In this document: piece by piece, positions 1 through 5,158 of the stretch
How the letters are laid out: every line of letters begins with the position of its first letter
Position numbering within the stretch: position 1 is the stretch's first letter
From: Pseudomonadota bacterium
GTDB taxonomy: Bacteria; Pseudomonadota; Alphaproteobacteria; Rhizobiales; Rhizobiaceae
Reading direction: 5' to 3'
Length of the DNA stretch: 5,158 bases
Assembly (NCBI GenBank): GCA_023419995.1
Contig: JAEZXF010000076.1
Coordinates: 1-5,158 of the forward strand
The notes under the pieces: generated by a model
What the model was told of the DNA's origin: nothing
What the model saw: only the letters and a program-made list of their open reading frames with translations
Database searches by the model: none
Made by a program: the position numbers and the translations under genes

Positions 1-111
1 CCCCTTGCCCGCGCGCGCCTCACTGATTGCGGCGTGCATGATCTTCTCTTCCGTCACCTCGGCGCGCGGCATCTCCCCGACGGCGCGGCCGCCGCCGGCG
101 ACGAGGATGCG
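1..111 (-). pseudogene. Decaying duplicate of the 3' end of the RbsA-type ATPase gene (fragment)
   Basis: Read on the minus strand, this stretch encodes GRILVAGGGRAVGEMPRAEV followed by TEEKIMHAAIS, nearly the same as the last ~30 residues of the ATPase gene at 1796-273. Bases 31-111 match 285-365 without gaps and with 7 mismatches in 81 (about 91% identity). Six of the seven changes alter residues (R to G, I to A, E to G, A to V, Y to H), and only one is silent, as expected for sequence no longer under protein selection. A single-base deletion near 23-25 shifts the frame so that the original stop is not read, and the frame then runs open to the window edge. At about 112 the similarity breaks at a palindromic repeat; a further match of about 11 bases lies beyond a 2-base offset. 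No start codon or upstream domain is present. It could also be the tail of a separate paralogous ATPase truncated by the repeat. Confidence 0.7.
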
Positions 112-238
112 CCCCGACAGAGGGTGAGGATCGCCGGCGGCCGTCCCCTCTCGCAAACAGGAGAAGAAACGGGCCGCGACGCCGAAATCCCCCTCTCCGC
201 TCGCGGGAAGAGGGTGGCCCGGAGGGCCGGGTGAAGGG
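112..238. repeat. Palindromic intergenic repeat resembling a rhizobial RIME-type element
   Basis: Non-coding stretch between the ATPase gene and its decayed copy, rich in inverted repeats. One hairpin pairs ccctct (191-196) with agaggg (209-214), extended inside by ccg (197-199) with cgg (204-206) and a two-base bulge. A second pairs ggccc (216-220) with gggcc (224-228) around a 3-base loop. A weaker one pairs tctc (149-152) with gaga (161-164). The overall pattern of a GGCCC-TCC-GGGCC palindrome beside CTCTTCCCGCGAGCGGAGAG recalls the mosaic elements scattered between genes in Rhizobium, Sinorhizobium and Mesorhizobium. Resemblance is from memory, and the ends are estimated. Placed just after the ATPase stop, it could protect the 3' end of the operon mRNA or slow transcription. 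No T-tract follows, so a classical intrinsic terminator is not supported. Confidence 0.6.
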
Positions 239-272
239 CGGCGGCGAGGTCGAACGTCCTGCCCCTTCCGCC

Positions 273-1796
273 TCAGTGGATCGCGGCGTACATGATCTTT
301 TCTTCCGTCGCCTCGGCGCGCGGCATCTCCTCGACGATGCGGCCGCCGCGGGCGACGAGGATGCGGTCGGACACGGTGAGGATCTCGGGCAGGTAGGAGG
401 AGATGACGATCACCGCCTTGCCCTGCCGCGCCAGGTCGCGGATCGCGGCGTGGATCTGCGGGATCGCGCCGACGTCGACGCCGCGCGTCGGCTCGTCGAA
501 GATGACGACCTGCGGCTCCTGCGCCAGCGACTTGGCCACCACCACCTTCTGCTGGTTGCCGCCGGAATACTCGATGATCTTCAGGCTGCGCCTGAGCGCC
601 GAGATCGACAGCGCCTCGACCCAGCGGTCGGCCACCGCCTTGCGCTCGCGGAGCGAGTAGAGCCAGCGCCGGCCCTTGGGCGAGGCGAGGTAGCCGAGAT
701 AGACGTTGTCGTCGGCTGTCATGGTCTCGAAGAAGCCGTCGAGCTTGCGGTCCTCGGTGATGTAGACGATGCCGTCCTGCACCGCCTGCCGCGGCACGCG
801 GTAGCGGATCGGCCTGCCGTTCAGCGTGATGAGGCCGCCGCGCAGGAAGTTGCGCTTGCGCGCGCCGCAGATGACCTGCGCCACCTCGGTGCGGCCGGCG
901 CCCACCAGCCCGGCCATGCCGACCACCTCGCCGGCATAGGCCGAGAACGACATGTTCTTGACCACGCTGCCCATGGTGACGTTCTCGACCGACAGCACCT
1001 TGCGGCGCTCGGCCGGCGCGTGCTGCTCGTCCTCCGCCTCGCGGGCGACCGCCGCGCTTGCCGCCGCCACGTCGCGGCCGACCATCATGCGCACGATGCC
1101 GGCGCGGTCGAGTTCGCCGGCGGCTTGCGTCGCCACCAGCTTGCCGTCGCGCAGCACGGTGATGCGGTCGGCGATCGACAGCGCCTCCTCGAGCGCGTGG
1201 CTGATGAAGATGATGCCCACGCCCTCGGAGCGCAGCCGGCGCAGGAGGTGGAAGAGGTGCTGGATCTCCTCCGGGGTGAGGCTCGCCGTCGGCTCGTCGA
1301 AGATGATGACGCGGGCGTTGTGGCGCACCGCGCGGGCGATCTCGACCATCTGCCGCTTGGCCGTGCCCAGCGTCTCGACCAGCGCCAGCGGGTCGACGTT
1401 GAAGTTCAGCGCCTGCTGCGACTGCTGGGCGGCGATGTTGATCTTGCGGTAGACGGAGACGAGCTTCTCCATGCCGAGCTCGAGGTTCTGGGCCACCGTC
1501 ATCGACGGCACCAGGCTCGTCTCCTGGTAGACCATGGCGACGCCGGCCCTCAGCGCCTCGCCGGGCGAGGCGAACGACACTTTCTCGCCGCCGAGGAAGA
1601 AGTCGCCCGAGGACAGCTCGACCGCGCCGGCGATGGCCTTGCACAGCGTCGACTTGCCGGCGCCGTTCTCGCCGAGCAGCGCGTGGATCTCGCCGGGCTT
1701 CAGGTCGAAGTCGACGCCGTCGATGGCGTGGACGCCGCCATAGACCTTGGAGCCGCCGGCGATCCTGAGCACGGGTTCAACGGTCGCGGCGGTCAT
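273..1796 (-). CDS. RbsA-type sugar ABC transporter, double ATP-binding protein
   Basis: Predicted energising subunit of the importer: 507 residues with two nucleotide-binding domains, as in RbsA, XylG and MglA (about 500 residues). Domain 1 (~10-240) has Walker A GENGAGKST (42-50), Q-loop Q91, Walker B VIIFDEPTASLT (163-174) and switch His200 in ISHALEE. Its signature region reads LGTAKRQMVEIARAV (143-157), a departure from LSxGQ. Domain 2 (~266-500) has the degenerate Walker A GLVGAGRTE (296-304) without the Lys, the strong signature YSGGNQQKVVVAKSL (410-424), Walker B VVIFDEPTRGVD (430-441), and Ser467 where the switch His would be. These domain 2 changes are usual for the family and suggest one fully canonical ATP site. 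The ATG at 1796 overlaps the preceding stop as ATGA and has GAGGT 8 bases upstream. The frame is open further upstream, across most of the propeller gene, but that extension is out of frame with it and spurious. It should act on the cytoplasmic face with the fused permease. Confidence 0.95.
   Translation of the reverse strand: MTAATVEPVLRIAGGSKVYGGVHAIDGVDFDLKPGEIHALLGENGAGKSTLCKAIAGAVELSSGDFFLGGEKVSFASPGEALRAGVAMVYQETSLVPSMTVAQNLELGMEKLVSVYRKINIAAQQSQQALNFNVDPLALVETLGTAKRQMVEIARAVRHNARVIIFDEPTASLTPEEIQHLFHLLRRLRSEGVGIIFISHALEEALSIADRITVLRDGKLVATQAAGELDRAGIVRMMVGRDVAAASAAVAREAEDEQHAPAERRKVLSVENVTMGSVVKNMSFSAYAGEVVGMAGLVGAGRTEVAQVICGARKRNFLRGGLITLNGRPIRYRVPRQAVQDGIVYITEDRKLDGFFETMTADDNVYLGYLASPKGRRWLYSLRERKAVADRWVEALSISALRRSLKIIEYSGGNQQKVVVAKSLAQEPQVVIFDEPTRGVDVGAIPQIHAAIRDLARQGKAVIVISSYLPEILTVSDRILVARGGRIVEEMPRAEATEEKIMYAAIH
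274..365 (-). repeat. Intact member of a direct repeat (ATPase C-terminal codons)
   Basis: This is the functional partner of the fragment at about 21-111, in the same orientation with an offset of 254 bases. It covers the last ~30 codons and the stop of the ATPase gene. The copies are about 91% identical over the ungapped core (285-365 against 31-111). Confidence 0.8.
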
Positions 1797-2905
1797 GACA
1801 GGGCACCTCGCGGGAGTTCGGCCGCAGCCAGCCTTCCATGGCCTTTCGAGACGAGAAGCAGCCGGCCGTCTTGCTCGGCCACGTCGGTGATGCCGTGGAG
1901 CGCGCCGGAGACGCGGCTGTGCAGGCTCTCGATCGCGTCGCCGGCGGCGTCGAGCCGCGCCACGAGGCCGTAGGAGCGCGGCGGCGCCCACGGCTTCTGG
2001 ATGCCGAGCTTCTTGATGCGGCCGATCTGCGTCGGCTCGCGATAGTCGAAATGCCCGCCGAGCGACGGGCCGATCCACAGCTCGGGCGGCACGCTCTCCA
2101 TCATGCGGGCGCGGAACGCGTTCTCGCGCAGCACGAACTCGGTGAGCTGCGTGCGCAGGGCGAAGAAGGCGACCCAGGTGCCGCCGCCCGCGGCGCGCGC
2201 CAGCCGGCAGGGATAGCCGGCGAAGTTCTTGACCAGCACGGTCTCCCTGCCGCCGTCGAGCGGGACGGAAAGCAGGCGGTGGCTCCATGCCTCGGTGACG
2301 AGCACGCGCCCGGCCTCCGGCGCCGGGGCGACGCCGGCCGGCCACGAGAGCCCGTCGCGCACCACGCGCGCCCCGGACAGGTCCCCCGCGCAGATCACGA
2401 GCCGGCCCGAGCCCCTGCGCTTCTGCATCAGGTCGGGGAGCCAGGCGTCGGGGCCGTTGGCGCGCGAGCCGTCGGTCAGCGCCACGCTGCCGTCGTCGAG
2501 GACGGCGATGGCCGTGACGCAGGCGAGCGCCGCGTCGCCGGCCCGCTCCAGCCACGCCTTCGCCCGCCCGTCCGGTCCGAGCGCGACCACGCCGCGCCCG
2601 GCGACCGCGGCGAGGATGGTGCCGTCCGGCAGGGCGGCGAGGCTGCCGGCCGCGCCGTCCAGCTCGGCGAAGGTCCGCGGCTGCGAAAGGTCGCCGCCGC
2701 GGAACGCCATCACGCGATTGCCGGTCGAGACGCAGACCGTGCCGTCGCCGCCGATGCACACGCCGTCGGGCGAGGCCAGCTCGGCGAGCGTCGCCGCCTC
2801 CTCCAGCCGCGTGTTGGGCGAGAAGCCGCCGTCGAGCACCGGGATGGCGTGGACGTCGCGGTCGGGGAAGAAGATGCGGTCGAGGATGTCACGCGCCAGC
2901 GACAT
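1793..2905 (-). CDS. Stand-alone SMP-30/strictosidine-synthase-like propeller, divergent paralogue of the fused domain
   Basis: Soluble protein of 370 residues with no signal peptide or membrane segment, so probably cytoplasmic. It aligns along its length with the propeller of the upstream fusion protein. Matching blocks include GYPCRL (230-235) against GYPDNI, WVAFFALRTQ (244-253) against WLAFVGIRSP, FRARMMESVPPELW (264-277) against FRVRMVKQIPPDEW, and VLDDGSVALTDGS (135-147) against IAPDGRIFFSDAS. Key positions differ: the FPNG Asn becomes Ala (WPAG, 188-191), the GYPD Asp becomes Cys (C233), and GPED becomes SPDG. If these are metal ligands, as in SMP-30 lactonases, the protein is unlikely to be a normal lactonase; a regulatory, binding or structural role is possible (inference). 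The ATG at 2905 is supported by a strong ribosome binding site. The gene overlaps the fusion gene by 17 bases and the ATPase gene by 4, which implies one transcript and translational coupling. Automatic annotation would probably call it an SMP-30/gluconolactonase/LRE family protein. Confidence 0.9.
   Translation of the reverse strand: MSLARDILDRIFFPDRDVHAIPVLDGGFSPNTRLEEAATLAELASPDGVCIGGDGTVCVSTGNRVMAFRGGDLSQPRTFAELDGAAGSLAALPDGTILAAVAGRGVVALGPDGRAKAWLERAGDAALACVTAIAVLDDGSVALTDGSRANGPDAWLPDLMQKRRGSGRLVICAGDLSGARVVRDGLSWPAGVAPAPEAGRVLVTEAWSHRLLSVPLDGGRETVLVKNFAGYPCRLARAAGGGTWVAFFALRTQLTEFVLRENAFRARMMESVPPELWIGPSLGGHFDYREPTQIGRIKKLGIQKPWAPPRSYGLVARLDAAGDAIESLHSRVSGALHGITDVAEQDGRLLLVSKGHGRLAAAELPRGALS
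1805..1809 (-). promoter_or_regulatory. Shine-Dalgarno for the ATPase gene
   Basis: GAGGT on the minus strand, 8 bases before the ATG at 1796 and inside the end of the propeller gene. Together with the ATGA stop/start overlap it supports this start and translational coupling. Confidence 0.7.
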
Positions 2906-5081
2906 GATCGCTCCTTTCCTCCTCGCGCCGCGCCGCCTCGGCGGCCGGCTTCGCCGCGGCCGCTCCCTGCGCGCCGCGCGCCTTGTCGCCGTAATAGGCT
3001 TCCCAGCCGGTCCAGCTCCGGTCGGCGTCGGGCAGCTTCAGTCGGCCGATGCGGTTGTTCTCCAGCCCGCCGATGTAGCGCCAGCCCTTGTGCTCGCGGA
3101 TCGAGGTGATGGTCGGGTGGTTCCTCGCGCCGGGGTCCCACAGCGATTCGAGCACGTTGCCGTCGTCGTCGAACTTGATGATGCAGCCGTAGTTGATGCC
3201 GGGGCACAGCCACTCGTCGGGCGGGATCTGCTTGACCATGCGGACGCGGAACGACGGGTCGGCCATGGCGAGGTCGAACACCGGCGAGCGGATGCCGACG
3301 AAGGCGAGCCAGTAGGTGCCGTCGGAGGCGCGGTTGATGTTGTCGGGATAGCCCGGCAGGTTGTCGACGAGGATCTCCAGCTCGCCCTTGCGCTCGCCCT
3401 CGATCCAGTAGCGGTAGATGCGGCACAGCCACGTGCTGACCCAGTAGATGCAGCGCCCGTCATGCGACACGCACACCCCGTTGGGGAAGGCGAGGTTCTT
3501 GAGCACCGTCGTCGTCTTGCGGGTCTTCGGGTCGTAGCACAGGATGCGGCCGTTGCCCCTGCCCTCGAAGCCGTCGAGCGCCCAGTCAGAAAGGTCGTAG
3601 CGGGTCGAGGCGTCGCTGAAGAAGATGCGGCCGTCGGGCGCGATGTCGAGGTCGTCGGCCAGAAGCAGGCGCGAATCGTCCTTCAGCCTGTACCAGGTGC
3701 GGCTGGTCTCGTCGGTGACCTTGAACACGGTGCGGTCGGGCCGCACGCCGTAGACGCCCATGCCGGCGACGCAGGCGATGATGTTCTCGTCGCGGTCCAT
3801 GGCGAGGCCGAGCGGCCGGCCGCCGATGCGCGCGAACTCCTCGCGCACCTGGTAGTCGGGCGCGAGGAAGCGGATGATCGAGCCGTTGCGGTTGACGGTG
3901 TAGAGGTGGTCGTTGCGGTCGAGGATGAAGTCCTCCGGCCCCTCGATCCGGTCGAGGGCGATGGCCTCGACGGTGGAGAGCCGGTCGTTCTCGGCATAGA
4001 CGCTGCCGCTGTCGCGCTCGATCGAGGGCGGCGGCGTGAACTCGACCAGCGTCGGCGAGACGTAGATCTTCTGCAGGATCTTGCTCTTGTTCTTGACGAA
4101 CTTGACGTTGAAGCCGACGGCGAGCAGCAGGATGAAGCCGATGGTCGCCGTGGTCAGGCTGCCATGGGTGCCGAGCTGGACCAGGCCGTTGATCAGCAGG
4201 AAGATGATGGTGGCGCCGATCAGCGCCCGGCCGATGGTGCCGCGCCCGCCGGCGAGGCTGATGCCGCCGACCACGGCCGCGGCCAGCGCGTTGACCTCCC
4301 AGCCGACGCCGGTGTCGGTGCCGGCGCTGTTCTGCCGCGCGGCGTAGAGGAAGCCGGCGAACGAGGCGAGCACGCCCGACAGCACGTAGGCGCGGAACAG
4401 CGCCCGCTTGACGTCGATGCCGGCGTGGCGCGCGGCCTTGCGGCTGGAGCCGACCGCCATGATGTGCACGCCCGAGCGGATGCGGGTGAGGTAGAAGTGC
4501 ATCACCAGCCCGATGACGATCAGGCAGGCCATGTTGAACGGGATGCCCCAGACATAGCCGATGCCGACGAAATCCCAGGCCGGGCTGTCGACGTAGCCGC
4601 TCGCCAGCTCGACCGTGTAGGCGGCGGTGACCTTGTTGTAGGCGGCGCGCACGATGATGAGCACCACCATCGTCGTCAGGAAGGGCCGCGTCTTGGCGTA
4701 GGCGACGAGGCCGCCGTTGACCGCGCCGATCAGCACGCCCCAGGCCATGGTGCCGAGGAACACCATCGGCAGCGGCCATTCCTGCACCAGCAGGAAGTAG
4801 AGCGCGAGGAAGTTCGCCATGGCGAAGACCGCGCCGACGGACAGGTCGATGCCGCCCGACAGGATGGTGATCGCCATCGCCATGGCGACGAACGCCTGCT
4901 CGGGGAAGCTGCGCATCAGCTGCTGGAGCTGCACCACCGAGGCATAGTCGGGGATCGCCAGGATGAAGGCGAGGAAAACCACCAGCATGAGCAGGAACGG
5001 AACGATCGGCTCCATCCAGCGCTTCTCGAGAAGCTCGCTCATCATCAGCTGTGGCGATAGCCTGTACCAAAGCCGCCGCAC
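2889..5081 (-). CDS. RbsC-type sugar ABC permease fused to an SMP-30/strictosidine-synthase-like beta-propeller
   Basis: Predicted inner-membrane importer subunit of 730 residues with a soluble enzyme-like domain at its C-terminus. Residues ~20-330 match the ribose/xylose permease family (BPD_transp_2): about ten hydrophobic segments, the hallmark ILSGGIDLSVG at 73-83, and the ATPase-contact loop GGISLAGGRGT at 272-282. E. coli RbsC is 321 residues, so this part is a complete permease. A linker of about 45 residues leads to a propeller (~375-685) with strictosidine-synthase/APMAP-like motifs: GPED at 381-384, ADDLDIAPDG at 475-484, FPNG at 532-535 and GYPDNI at 577-582. E383, N534 and D580 are plausible metal ligands by analogy with SMP-30. 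The tail (~700-730) is Ala/Glu/Arg-rich. The family topology puts the C-terminus in the cytoplasm, so the propeller probably faces inward (inference). I take the GTG start at 5081, which has GGGG 7 bases upstream; ATG codons at 5045 and 5042 are alternatives. The frame stays open to the window edge, so a start further upstream is possible. The substrate is unknown. Confidence 0.93.
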   Translation of the reverse strand: MRRLWYRLSPQLMMSELLEKRWMEPIVPFLLMLVVFLAFILAIPDYASVVQLQQLMRSFPEQAFVAMAMAITILSGGIDLSVGAVFAMANFLALYFLLVQEWPLPMVFLGTMAWGVLIGAVNGGLVAYAKTRPFLTTMVVLIIVRAAYNKVTAAYTVELASGYVDSPAWDFVGIGYVWGIPFNMACLIVIGLVMHFYLTRIRSGVHIMAVGSSRKAARHAGIDVKRALFRAYVLSGVLASFAGFLYAARQNSAGTDTGVGWEVNALAAAVVGGISLAGGRGTIGRALIGATIIFLLINGLVQLGTHGSLTTATIGFILLLAVGFNVKFVKNKSKILQKIYVSPTLVEFTPPPSIERDSGSVYAENDRLSTVEAIALDRIEGPEDFILDRNDHLYTVNRNGSIIRFLAPDYQVREEFARIGGRPLGLAMDRDENIIACVAGMGVYGVRPDRTVFKVTDETSRTWYRLKDDSRLLLADDLDIAPDGRIFFSDASTRYDLSDWALDGFEGRGNGRILCYDPKTRKTTTVLKNLAFPNGVCVSHDGRCIYWVSTWLCRIYRYWIEGERKGELEILVDNLPGYPDNINRASDGTYWLAFVGIRSPVFDLAMADPSFRVRMVKQIPPDEWLCPGINYGCIIKFDDDGNVLESLWDPGARNHPTITSIREHKGWRYIGGLENNRIGRLKLPDADRSWTGWEAYYGDKARGAQGAAAAKPAAEAARREEERSDHVAGA
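2911..2923 (-). promoter_or_regulatory. Strong double Shine-Dalgarno for the stand-alone propeller
   Basis: Read on the minus strand this is AGGAGGAAAGGAG, followed by 5 bases and the ATG at 2905. It contains AGGAGG and a second AAGGAG closer to the start. It lies inside the 3' end of the fusion gene, encodes part of that protein's Glu/Arg-rich tail, and fixes the paralogue's start. Confidence 0.85.
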
Positions 5082-5158
5082 GTGTTTGCCCCGATCCGGT
5101 CTGTCGTTGGAAACGGGCGGCGCCCCGGGGGGGGCGCCGGCGGGGGGGGGGCCCGCGA
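5082..5158. other. Short upstream stretch with G homopolymers and a GC hairpin
   Basis: This lies upstream of the permease fusion. It holds a perfect 8-bp inverted repeat, GGCGCCCC (5119-5126) with GGGGCGCC (5131-5138), around a GGGG loop, then a run of ten G (5142-5151). I see no clear -35/-10 pair, operator or RNA gene. The permease frame stays open through this stretch. Runs of G this clean at a sequence end are typical of low-quality reads or contig edges, so the bases here may be unreliable. Confidence 0.4.

Noticed and set aside
190..230. Intrinsic terminator for the operon
   Set aside because: Hairpins are present, but no T-tract follows on the transcribed strand; the palindromic repeat explains them better.
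34..234. A 66-codon plus-strand frame
   Set aside because: It crosses the antisense of the decayed ATPase fragment and the palindromic repeat, with no ribosome binding site or recognisable product.
231..1973. A 580-codon open frame on the plus strand opposite the ATPase gene
   Set aside because: The composition is skewed to Arg, His, Asp and Ala with no recognisable motif, and the opposite strand carries a textbook RbsA protein.
1797..2759. N-terminal extension of the ATPase frame by about 320 codons
   Set aside because: The extension reads the propeller gene in another frame and is Arg/Ala-rich nonsense. The ATG at 1796, with GAGGT upstream and the ATGA overlap, is the sensible start.
4040..4110. 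Permease-propeller fusion as an artefact of a sequencing frameshift
   Set aside because: The frame is continuous, the linker reads as sensible protein, no start site with a ribosome binding site is visible at the propeller, and the neighbouring paralogue shares the linker-like segment.
2229..5060. A 943-codon open frame on the plus strand
   Set aside because: It lies opposite the permease fusion and the propeller. Its product is a low-complexity Asp/Val/Ala/Arg/His-rich string without domain motifs, as expected from the antisense of a GC-rich gene.
3586..5070. A 494-codon minus-strand frame within the permease fusion
   Set aside because: It is an out-of-frame reading of the permease gene, rich in Arg, His, Ala and Gly, with no membrane segments or motifs.
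1..5158. CRISPR array, tRNA, rRNA or transposase gene
   Set aside because: I saw no regularly spaced repeats, cloverleaf-like segments, rRNA-like sequence or transposase motifs; coding sequence fills nearly the whole window.

Overview
The window is GC-rich (roughly two thirds G+C by eye) and holds one operon-like block, transcribed entirely on the minus strand from about 5081 down to 273. The protein families, the GC content and a rhizobial-type palindromic intergenic repeat next to the block suggest an alphaproteobacterium of the Hyphomicrobiales (Mesorhizobium, Sinorhizobium, Aminobacter or a relative). This assignment is inferred from style and families, not from a marker gene.

In transcription order the layout is as follows. 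(1) 5158-5082 is a short upstream stretch with suspicious G homopolymers and no promoter that I can recognise. (2) 5081-2889 encodes a 730-residue fusion of an RbsC-type sugar ABC permease (about residues 20-330) and an SMP-30/strictosidine-synthase-like six-bladed beta-propeller (about 375-685). (3) 2905-1793 encodes a 370-residue stand-alone propeller. It is a divergent paralogue of the fused propeller and has lost two of the usual metal-site residues. (4) 1796-273 encodes a 507-residue RbsA-type double ATPase. (5) 272-1 is non-coding or decayed DNA: a RIME-like palindromic repeat (about 112-238), then a 91%-identical, decaying copy of the last ~90 bases of the ATPase gene (about 21-111).

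The genes are tightly coupled. The fusion gene overlaps the paralogue by 17 bases, and the paralogue overlaps the ATPase gene by an ATGA tetranucleotide. The permease and ATPase should form the membrane core of an importer for a monosaccharide-like substrate. The attached propeller probably sits on the cytoplasmic face, where it could hydrolyse or sense a sugar lactone as it enters. No periplasmic binding protein and no dedicated catabolic enzyme is visible, so these would lie outside the window and the substrate cannot be named.

The most interesting points are the transporter-lactonase fusion, the adjacent paralogue that looks like a degenerate pseudo-enzyme carved from the same fused module (its N-terminus resembles the linker after the last membrane helix), and the duplicated, mutating 3' end of the ATPase gene separated from the original by a mobile-like repeat.
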